In this document: positions 1-5,153 of the stretch, piece after piece
Position numbering within the stretch: position 1 is the stretch's first letter
Layout: each line of letters opens with the position of its first letter
Origin: Chryseobacterium gleum
GTDB lineage: Bacteria > Bacteroidota > Bacteroidia > Flavobacteriales_D > Crocinitomicaceae
Direction: 5' to 3'
Assembly: GCA_943326825.2 (NCBI GenBank)
Contig: CALPUT020000177.1
Location: forward strand, 1 to 5,773
DNA length: 5,773 nt
The notes under the pieces: model-generated
What the model saw: only the letters and a program-made list of their open reading frames with translations
Told to the model about the DNA's origin: nothing
Database searches by the model: none
Translations under genes and position numbers: made by a program

Positions 1-719
1 ATGTAATAAAACCAAACAAACGCATTGTACAAATGCATTTTCTCTTCGAATTTCATTTCATCAATTCGATAAGGTTTTAAGCGTGAATAGAAAAACTCTT
101 TCGTAAATAAATAATCTTTTTCATCCCTCGAAAATCCAACTTTCAAATAAAGTGCATACAACTGTAAAGCTAAGTTTGAATAATCGACTGAAGATTCAAC
201 ATGACTTTGCAATTGTGTACTTTCAAGCGTTAGTTCATCTGAACGTGTTACGATCGAACGTGTAATATATTGCGATTCAATCACTTTTTCAAATTCGACT
301 ATTTCCAGACAAAGGATTGTTGAATTAGCTTTTTGAGCCAATTGTTTTGCTTTGTCAAGCATTTTTAAAGCTTGGTGATAAAAAGCTTTTTGATACAAAA
401 CAGTTGAAAAATCGATTAATTCTCGAATTTCAATTTCGATGTGATGATTCGTGTATTGTAAACGTAAACTGGTTAGAAGTTGTTTATATAAATGTGCTTT
501 AATGTTCGATAATTGAGACTTTTTGATTTCGGTCAATTTGGCAAGTGCCACTTCGTCCGAATAATTAGAAGTTTTATCAATAAAATCAAATAATTGTAAA
601 AATTTTAATTCCTCAGGAGTAGAAGAATTCCTATTCGCGTACAATTTAAAGCTTCTCTTTTCAGCTTTGGATAATGATTGAATAAGTTTAATTAAATTAT
701 CTGTTGTTGTTGTGGACAT
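1..719 (-). CDS. Hypothetical helical protein, N-terminal part (C-terminus outside window)
   Basis: An uninterrupted reading frame runs from an ATG at 719 off the left edge, giving 239 codons. It starts MSTTTTDNLIKLIQSLSKAEKR and continues with SFKLYANR. The composition is rich in Leu, Lys, Glu and Gln with alternating hydrophobic and charged stretches, and there is no signal peptide or membrane segment. This suggests a cytoplasmic, all-helical, TPR-like protein. The opening 'SLSKAEKRxFKLYANR' pattern is one I associate with uncharacterised Bacteroidota proteins of several hundred residues; no function is known to me. It is divergent from the gene at 1099. No Shine-Dalgarno site precedes the ATG; the leader is A/T-rich. 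The start is chosen because it is the first ATG in frame after a stop: a similar ATGTCC 78 bp upstream (at 797) is in the same frame but closes after 11 codons. I am confident that it is coding, but not about its role. Confidence 0.78.
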   Translation of the reverse strand, partial: MSTTTTDNLIKLIQSLSKAEKRSFKLYANRNSSTPEELKFLQLFDFIDKTSNYSDEVALAKLTEIKKSQLSNIKAHLYKQLLTSLRLQYTNHHIEIEIRELIDFSTVLYQKAFYHQALKMLDKAKQLAQKANSTILCLEIVEFEKVIESQYITRSIVTRSDELTLESTQLQSHVESSVDYSNLALQLYALYLKVGFSRDEKDYLFTKEFFYSRLKPYRIDEMKFEEKMHLYNAFVWFYY

Positions 720-842
720 TGTAATTTAATACCTTTAAAATAATACTTTAAACTCTGTTAATCAAATGTTTAATTTTAAAAAAATGTTTTTGGACATCGT
801 AATTGTAAAAAACAATAATTTCTAAATTTTGTCCCTTTCATC

Positions 843-850
843 TAGTTTTG
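843..850 (+). promoter_or_regulatory. Possible -7 promoter box (TAGTTTTG)
   Basis: TAGTTTTG matches the Bacteroidota -7 consensus TAnnTTTG exactly. It would start transcription near 857, just ahead of three hairpins and a terminator. No TTG or TTTG lies at the usual -33 distance (the nearest TTTG, 828-831, is only 11 bp upstream), so the box could be a chance match in AT-rich DNA. Confidence 0.3.
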
Positions 851-1036
851 CAAAGTGTTAAAACACAAAAGCATTTGAGAATCGTCTCAAACAAATATGC
901 AAAAAATAAGTCAATAAGTTTCAGTTTTTTGAAACAAAAATATATTCAACTTCTTTACAAGAGTAGGGGTATTCTTGTATTATTTTCGGTTAACAGCAAA
1001 AAAATCTCATTGATTTCTCGATGAGATTTTTTTTTT
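851..1036 (+). ncRNA. Candidate structured RNA (small RNA or attenuator leader)
   Basis: Between a -7-like box and an intrinsic terminator lie three compact hairpins on the plus strand. The first is TTTGAGA-ATCG-TCTCAAA (874-891; 7 bp, perfect). The second is GTTTCA-GTTTTT-TGAAAC (918-935; 6 bp, perfect). The third is TACAAGAGTA-GGGG-TATTCTTGTA (956-979; 10 bp with one G-U pair and a GGGG tetraloop). The terminator follows at 998-1036. No open frame of note explains the arrangement, and the terminator serves neither flanking gene, since both read away from this region. A free small RNA of about 180 nt and an attenuated leader of the downstream Cys/His gene are both possible. I do not recognise a known RNA family (it lacks SRP RNA, tmRNA and RNase P signatures). 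Confidence 0.35.
998..1036 (+). terminator. Strong intrinsic terminator in a divergent intergenic region
   Basis: An A-rich arm ending in ATCTCATTGA (998-1013) pairs with TCGATGAGAT plus Ts (1018-1033) around a TTTC loop, with one T-G pair. The run of T continues to 1036. Because the left arm starts with seven A, the structure would also work on the minus strand. It lies 62 bp before the ATG at 1099. Confidence 0.75.
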
Positions 1037-1081
1037 GAGTTAAAATTGACAAAGATCATGATTTTCAATAAAATTTATACT

Positions 1082-1089
1082 TAGTTTTG
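1082..1089 (+). promoter_or_regulatory. Likely -7 promoter box of the small Cys/His gene
   Basis: TAGTTTTG is a second exact match to TAnnTTTG, identical to the one at 843-850. Its expected start point is near 1094-1098, at or just before the ATG at 1099, so the mRNA would have almost no leader. No TTG is found at the usual -33 distance. Confidence 0.4.
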
Positions 1090-1098
1090 TCATGTAAA

Positions 1099-1491
1099 AT
1101 GAGATATATATTTCTAATAGGGTTTACATTTATTATTTGTTTGCAATCTTTGCAAGGATTTATCACTATGTCTTATTGGAAGTATAATCAAACCGAAATT
1201 ACCAAAAAGTTCTGTGAGAATAAGGCAAAACCAAAATTAAAGTGTAACGGTAAATGTCATTTAGCAAAACAGCTAAAGGCACAAGAGAATCAAGGTGATT
1301 CATCAAAAAGTAACATGCCTAAATTTAAAAAAGACATAGAAATCAAATTAATTCATCAATCAATAGAGGCTATTTCATTTTCAATAATAGATTTTTCTGC
1401 TATTCAAAAAACTACTTTTTTTATAGTTAACAATTACGCTTTTAACAGTGTAAGCGATTGTTTTCATCCACCAAAATATCAATTCGTTTAA
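1099..1491 (+). CDS. Small membrane-anchored or exported protein with CxxxCH motif
   Basis: The protein has 130 residues from the ATG at 1099. A hydrophobic N-terminal segment (about residues 3-23, including Cys14) acts as a membrane anchor or signal peptide. It is followed by an invariant-looking block: FCENK (Cys39), then LKCNGKCHLAKQL with Cys49, Cys53 and His54. A hydrophilic, Lys-rich stretch (about 60-80) follows, then a C-terminal hydrophobic portion ending in DCFHPPKYQFV (Cys121, His123). I have seen this layout (CENK...CNGKC.L.KQL...FHPP) in short uncharacterised Bacteroidota proteins; their function is not known to me. The Cys/His cluster would suit soft-metal binding, and the gene stands 194 bp ahead of the MbnP-family gene in the same direction, so a copper role is a reasonable inference. 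An in-frame TTG at 1087 is less likely as start, because it overlaps a -7-like box and adds only SCK before the hydrophobic segment. Confidence 0.8.
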   Translation: MRYIFLIGFTFIICLQSLQGFITMSYWKYNQTEITKKFCENKAKPKLKCNGKCHLAKQLKAQENQGDSSKSNMPKFKKDIEIKLIHQSIEAISFSIIDFSAIQKTTFFIVNNYAFNSVSDCFHPPKYQFV

Positions 1492-1520
1492 TAGAGTTTT
1501 TATACTCAAGTTTTTTATTA

Positions 1521-1577
1521 TTCAATTTATTGAACTATAATGTTTTTGTAGCTTAATATATTGGATTTAAATTCAAT
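1521..1577. promoter_or_regulatory. Two dyad sequences sharing the half-site TTCAAT/ATTGAA
   Basis: TTCAAT-TT-ATTGAA (1521-1534) is a perfect dyad. ATTGGATTTAAATTCAAT (1560-1577) is an 18-bp dyad with one mismatched pair. Both lie between the small Cys/His gene and the MbnP-family gene, on either side of a TATAAT-like hexamer (1536-1541). They could be operators for the downstream gene. AT-rich sequence produces such dyads easily, so support is modest. Confidence 0.25.
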
Positions 1578-1584
1578 TTTCAAA

Positions 1585-1619
1585 ATTATCAAAAGGATAG
1601 GGAATGTCTATTTGATAAT
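1585..1619 (+). promoter_or_regulatory. Inverted repeat ahead of the MbnP-family gene
   Basis: ATTATCAAA (1585-1593) and TTTGATAAT (1611-1619) are perfect 9-bp complements separated by 17 nt. An inner ATAG/CTAT pairing (1597-1600 with 1608-1611) could extend the stem with a 4-5-nt bulge on the left arm. It could be an operator dyad or a structured 5' leader element. Confidence 0.35.
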
Positions 1620-1639
1620 GAATTAGTTAAACAATTAGA

Positions 1640-1662
1640 GTCGTCTTGATATTCAGGATGAC
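1640..1662 (+). promoter_or_regulatory. Leader hairpin 23 nt before the MbnP-family start codon
   Basis: GTCGTCTTGA (1640-1649) pairs with TCAGGATGAC (1653-1662) through ten continuous RNA pairs, two of them G-U, around a UAU loop. This is the most GC-rich stretch of the leader. No T-run follows, so it is not a terminator. It could stabilise the mRNA or affect translation of the gene at 1686. Confidence 0.4.
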
Positions 1663-1685
1663 ATACAGATATTATATATAAAAAA

Positions 1686-2486
1686 ATGAAAACAATTATT
1701 TTAAAATTTATTGCGGTAGCGGTTGTATTAGTTTCAGTAATGACTTCTTGTAAAAAAGATAAAACAGAAGATCCAGTAACACCTACACCAACTCCTACAG
1801 TTGTTGAAAAAGGGACTGTTACAATTGACTTAACACACAAATGGGGTTTCAGTAATGAAACAGATTTTGTTTTAGGTACAGATTTAATTCATCCGATGAA
1901 ACATGATACGTTGAACTTTACAAAATTCAAATATTACATTTCAAATGTTAAGTTGAAAAAAGCTGATGGTACATGGTATACGCAAAATGAAAGTTACCAT
2001 TTAGTTGATTTATCAAATACTAGCTCATTAGTAATTACTTTAAGTGATGTGCCTGTTGGTGATTATACAGATGTTTATTTCACAATGGGTGTAGATTCTA
2101 CAAGAAATGTTTCTGGTGCTCAAGCTGGTGCTTTAGCAACTTCTAACGGAATGTTCTGGAGTTGGAATTCAGGTTATATTTTTCTGAAAGCTGAAGGAAC
2201 TTCAGTAAATTCTACTTCAGGAAGTTTTGCTTTCCATTTAGGAGGTTTTTCAGGTGTAAATAACATTGTTACAGAAAAATATGTACAATTTGCAGGTAAC
2301 AATCTTACAGTGACAAATGCGCACACTTCGACTGCATTTCTTCAAGTAAATCCAGGATGGTTATGGCATTCAGCTCCAAGTGTAAGTGTTTTAAATTCTA
2401 TCATGATGCCTGGTACAGATGCTAAAACTATGGCAGATGGGTTTTTTACAAATAATTCATTTACGTTAGATCATATAGTTGAGTAA
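1686..2486 (+). CDS. mbnP: MbnP-family lipoprotein (putative copper-binding partner of MbnH)
   Basis: The 266-residue protein has a lipoprotein signal (residues 1-22, ending VMTSC with Cys22, then KKDK), a Thr/Pro linker (about 30-38), and one MbnP-like domain to the end. Recognisable family blocks are FKYYISNVKLKKADGTWY (81-98), YHLVDLS (104-110), VPVGDYTDVYFTMGVDSTRN (122-141), GMFWSWNSGYIFLKAEGTS (155-173) and FAFHLGGFSG (181-190). In methanotrophs, MbnP is the substrate of the di-heme enzyme MbnH, which turns one Trp into kynurenine and so creates a copper site. The Trp residues here are 53, 97, 158, 160, 225 and 227; His residues include 51, 69, 73, 105, 184, 213, 228 and 263. The partner enzyme is encoded 59 bp downstream. 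The ATG at 1686 is preceded by an A-rich stretch and no Shine-Dalgarno site. The family call is firm; copper binding and Trp modification are inferred. Confidence 0.9.
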   Translation: MKTIILKFIAVAVVLVSVMTSCKKDKTEDPVTPTPTPTVVEKGTVTIDLTHKWGFSNETDFVLGTDLIHPMKHDTLNFTKFKYYISNVKLKKADGTWYTQNESYHLVDLSNTSSLVITLSDVPVGDYTDVYFTMGVDSTRNVSGAQAGALATSNGMFWSWNSGYIFLKAEGTSVNSTSGSFAFHLGGFSGVNNIVTEKYVQFAGNNLTVTNAHTSTAFLQVNPGWLWHSAPSVSVLNSIMMPGTDAKTMADGFFTNNSFTLDHIVE

Positions 2487-2493
2487 AGTTTTG

Positions 2494-2527
2494 AATGGCT
2501 CTTTATATTTTTAAAGAGCCATTTTTT
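2494..2527 (+). terminator. Intrinsic terminator between the MbnP and MbnH genes
   Basis: AATGGCTCTTTA (2494-2505) pairs perfectly with TAAAGAGCCATT (2512-2523) around a six-base loop (2506-2511), and a run of six T ends at 2527. It begins 8 bp after the stop codon of the MbnP-family gene and ends 18 bp before the next start codon, leaving no obvious room for a full separate promoter. Confidence 0.85.
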
Positions 2528-2545
2528 ATCTAATTTGTAAGCATT

Positions 2546-3577
2546 ATGAAACAGATTATTATCTATTTATTTTTAGTCGCTTTTGTTATTAGTTGTAAGA
2601 AAAAAACAGTAGAAGTTAAAGTTTATAGTGAAAGTGATCGATGGGGTTTCGAATCACCATCTTATTTTCCTTCTCCAGACTATCAATTTGCAAATAATGA
2701 GCAAACTAGATTACGTTTTGAATTAGGACGTTATTTGTTTTATGACACGTTATTATCTTCTGATCAATCAGTTTCATGTTCAAGTTGTCATGCGCAAGCT
2801 CATGCGTTTGCAGATCATAATGTGAAATTTAGCAAAGGGGTTGGAGGTGTTTTAGGTCATCGAAATGCACCCGCACTTTCAAATTTAGCCTGGTATCCGA
2901 ATTTTATGTGGGATGGTGGTGTAAATCATATTGAAGTTCAACCGCTAGTTCCGTTGACGAGTCCTTTGGAAATGAATGAAACGATGTCAAATATTGTCTA
3001 TAAGTTGAATGCGAGTAGTTTTTATAAGGAAAAATTTAAATCAGCATACGGTATTGATGAAATAACTGATCAAAAGTTTTTACAAGCATTGACTCAATTT
3101 ACTTCAATGTTGATTTCTTCTAATACAAAATATGATCAATATTTAACAGGTACAACAGCTTTTACTGAACAAGAAGGTAGAGGTTTAGGATTATTTAGAA
3201 ATAGTTGTGCTCATTGCCACAAAGAACCTTTATTAACAGATTTTTCATATCGTAATAGCGGTCTTGAATCAACAATTGTTGATATAGGTAGAGAGTTAAT
3301 AACTCAAGATCCAAATGATAAAGGAAAATTTAAAGTTCCTACTTTGCGAAATATTGATTTAACATACCCTTATATGCATGATGGTCGTTTTTTTACATTA
3401 ACTCAAGTGGTTGATTTTTATTCAGATGGAATTCAACAATCATCTACAATAGATCCAACTTTAGGTGATGGTTTTCATTTCACTTCTCAAGAAAAATTAG
3501 ATTTGATTGCTTTTTTGAAAACGTTAACAGATTATTATTTAATTGGAAATCCAGATTTTTCAGAACCTAAGCGTTAA
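2546..3577 (+). CDS. mbnH: MbnH/MauG-type di-heme cytochrome c peroxidase-family lipoprotein
   Basis: The 343-residue protein has a lipoprotein signal ending FVISC (Cys17) and two c-type heme sites, CSSCH (78-82) and CAHCH (221-225). Family blocks include RFELGRYLFYDTLLS (57-71), GHRNAPALSNLAWYPNFMWDGG (104-125), PLEMNE (140-145), FKVPTLRN (262-269) and YPYMHDGRFFTLTQVVDFYSDG (274-295). Trp122 in the MWDGG block matches the Trp lying between the hemes in this superfamily. Tyr292 occupies the place where MauG and MbnH have a Tyr heme ligand and classical bacterial cytochrome c peroxidases have Met, so it is more likely a protein-modifying enzyme than a plain H2O2 scavenger. In methanotrophs MbnH oxidises a Trp of MbnP to kynurenine; the MbnP-family gene directly upstream supports this role. 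It should act on the periplasmic side of a membrane. The gene is co-directional with, but separated by a terminator from, its putative substrate. Residue assignments rest on motif alignment by eye. Confidence 0.9.
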   Translation: MKQIIIYLFLVAFVISCKKKTVEVKVYSESDRWGFESPSYFPSPDYQFANNEQTRLRFELGRYLFYDTLLSSDQSVSCSSCHAQAHAFADHNVKFSKGVGGVLGHRNAPALSNLAWYPNFMWDGGVNHIEVQPLVPLTSPLEMNETMSNIVYKLNASSFYKEKFKSAYGIDEITDQKFLQALTQFTSMLISSNTKYDQYLTGTTAFTEQEGRGLGLFRNSCAHCHKEPLLTDFSYRNSGLESTIVDIGRELITQDPNDKGKFKVPTLRNIDLTYPYMHDGRFFTLTQVVDFYSDGIQQSSTIDPTLGDGFHFTSQEKLDLIAFLKTLTDYYLIGNPDFSEPKR

Positions 3578-5108
3578 TTTCTTGTTTTTTAAGGCTGTGA
3601 ATCGCAATAAAAAACGCAAAAAGTGTAGCTCCTAATTGAGTTTCGATGGTATCTTCGATTAGTGCTGTTACACAAAAAACGACAATAAATAACAATCCTA
3701 AAATATCTTTATTTTTAAGTTGTAGTTTAATAAACACACTAATAAATACAATAAAAATAAAAAGTCCCACGAGTCCGAATGTTACGATGTTGGTAAGATA
3801 AAAATTATGTGCTCTTAATCGATTTTCAGGTTTTAATTTTGTGTTATTCAAGCTGTATTCTTTGTTGAATGCAATTTGAACATCACCTGTTCCGACGCCA
3901 ATCAACCAATTGTTTTTTATAATTGCGATAGCTGCTCTCCAAAATTCTAAACGTTGTAGAAGCGAATGTCCGTTTGGATCTTCATTGTTTTGAAGTTGAT
4001 ATTTTAAGCCATATAATCGACCGATTAATCCAGTTTTGTTTTCATTCACATTTGCAATTCCTTTTTCAATGGATTCAATGTCAGCTGAAGTCAATTGGTC
4101 AATTCCAGTTGCGTCTTTACTTAGATTTTTAGAGGAAATATAACGAATGATTGTTGTTCGAATTCGTTGATTCAAAGAATCTCGACCATAATACGAAATA
4201 GTTGATTTTTTATTCCATTCACGTTCAAGTTCTTTATCGCATATAGAAAGTGAAATTGGACCGTTTTCAGCAGTTCCTCTCAATGTAAAATCATTTTTAT
4301 ACGGATTGCCTTCAGCCGTAATTTTAGGTAGTTTTTTGTAATCAGTTTGAGAATAGGTTTCTGGTTTTAAAAAAATGAAAATAAAATATATACCAACGAT
4401 TAAAATTGAACAAATACCGATTAGTAACAATTTGTTTTTTCGATACAGGTGAATAAAGGTGTGAACAAGAATGGCTGTTAGTAATGAAATAATTCCAGTT
4501 AAAACTTGACTGTAAAAAGTGTAAAATAATAACCAACAAATAATTATTATCAATGCAACCTTCAGATTTTTCGAATTACAATTTTTTAGATAATAATAAA
4601 CAATAGCAATTGAAAGAATTATTAAAATGGAGAATCGAATATGCGAGCCAAACAAAGACATTTCACGAATATCAAGATAGGTGTGATGCCCAATAATATG
4701 ATTGTAATTCAAGAAGTTGATTAGAGAACTTAAGACTACGCTAGAAACTAAAAAACTGAATAAAAGTTTTATATGTTGTTGAGTAATTGGTTTTGATACA
4801 AGAACTAAAGGTAAAATAAGTATTGTTGATTTTGTTCGAATGTCACCAATAGCATATGCGTAATTGGTAGACCAAATAAAACCAATAAAATGAAGAAGAA
4901 AATAAATAACTAACCATTTGATGACCGAATTTGATTTTAGATTTTCCCAATAGGTTTTAAAATCTGCTTCAATTAGGATGTTTAGTAATACCAACATTGT
5001 CCCCAAAGACATGAGCACTTTGCTAAATGACATTCCAATCGCAACGAGTGAAAAACCAAATAAATGAAAAAATAAATGAAAATCTTTACGATTCAAATTT
5101 TTAAACAT
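3567..5108 (-). CDS. O-antigen ligase/polymerase-family membrane protein (Wzy_C)
   Basis: The 513-residue polytopic membrane protein has many hydrophobic helices (for example about 13-47, 62-79, 93-105, 114-133, 157-174, 183-247, 439-462, 468-482 and 490-505). A large hydrophilic loop spans about 249-433. The end of this loop has the family signature: LQRLEFWRAAI (384-394), IGVGTGD (403-409) and RAHNFYLTN (432-440), with His434 in the place of the conserved loop His. Members join or polymerise glycans carried on a lipid at the outer face of the inner membrane: WaaL-type ligation of O-antigen, Wzy-type polymerisation, or protein O-glycosylation. The sequence does not tell these apart. The ATG at 5108 lies 45 bp after the stop of the protease gene, so the two are probably co-transcribed. 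Its 3' end overlaps the di-heme gene by 11 bp, tail to tail. The loop is larger than is common for the family. Confidence 0.9.
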   Translation of the reverse strand: MFKNLNRKDFHLFFHLFGFSLVAIGMSFSKVLMSLGTMLVLLNILIEADFKTYWENLKSNSVIKWLVIYFLLHFIGFIWSTNYAYAIGDIRTKSTILILPLVLVSKPITQQHIKLLFSFLVSSVVLSSLINFLNYNHIIGHHTYLDIREMSLFGSHIRFSILIILSIAIVYYYLKNCNSKNLKVALIIIICWLLFYTFYSQVLTGIISLLTAILVHTFIHLYRKNKLLLIGICSILIVGIYFIFIFLKPETYSQTDYKKLPKITAEGNPYKNDFTLRGTAENGPISLSICDKELEREWNKKSTISYYGRDSLNQRIRTTIIRYISSKNLSKDATGIDQLTSADIESIEKGIANVNENKTGLIGRLYGLKYQLQNNEDPNGHSLLQRLEFWRAAIAIIKNNWLIGVGTGDVQIAFNKEYSLNNTKLKPENRLRAHNFYLTNIVTFGLVGLFIFIVFISVFIKLQLKNKDILGLLFIVVFCVTALIEDTIETQLGATLFAFFIAIHSLKKQEINA

Positions 5109-5153
5109 AAGCAGATAAAATTCGCCTAAAAGACTATTTAGAAAAGATAACGC

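Larger units (their letters stand above)
720..1098. other. Divergent intergenic region, 379 bp, rich in inverted repeats
   Basis: No convincing protein gene lies here. The left part (720-842) is A/T-rich and presumably holds the promoter and leader of the minus-strand gene; no exact TAnnTTTG box is visible on that strand. The right part (843-1040) holds a -7-like box, three hairpins and a terminator on the plus strand, listed separately. The last 60 bp precede the small Cys/His gene and contain a second -7-like box. Confidence 0.6.

Noticed and set aside
1046..1081. TTGACA and TATACT resembling a sigma-70 promoter
   Set aside because: The spacing is 24 bp rather than about 17, and Bacteroidota use a different promoter consensus.
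1087..1098. TTG start codon giving four extra residues for the small Cys/His protein
   Set aside because: The TTG overlaps a -7-like promoter box, and the ATG at 1099 directly precedes the hydrophobic segment.
1494..1516. GAGT/ACTC hairpin followed by a T-run after the small Cys/His gene
   Set aside because: The stem has only four pairs; too weak to call a terminator.
1589..1840. Open frame of 83 codons on the minus strand
   Set aside because: It overlaps the leader and signal/linker region of the MbnP-family gene, and its Val/Gly/Thr-rich composition reflects the antisense of that gene's Thr/Pro linker. No family features.
2546..3577. Classical bacterial cytochrome c peroxidase (hydrogen peroxide scavenger)
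   Set aside because: It belongs to the same superfamily, but the Tyr at the second-heme ligand position and the adjacent MbnP-family gene favour an MbnH/MauG-type enzyme. Not fully excluded.
4342..4539. Open frame of 65 codons on the minus strand
   Set aside because: It lies wholly inside the O-antigen ligase-family gene in another frame and has no features of its own.
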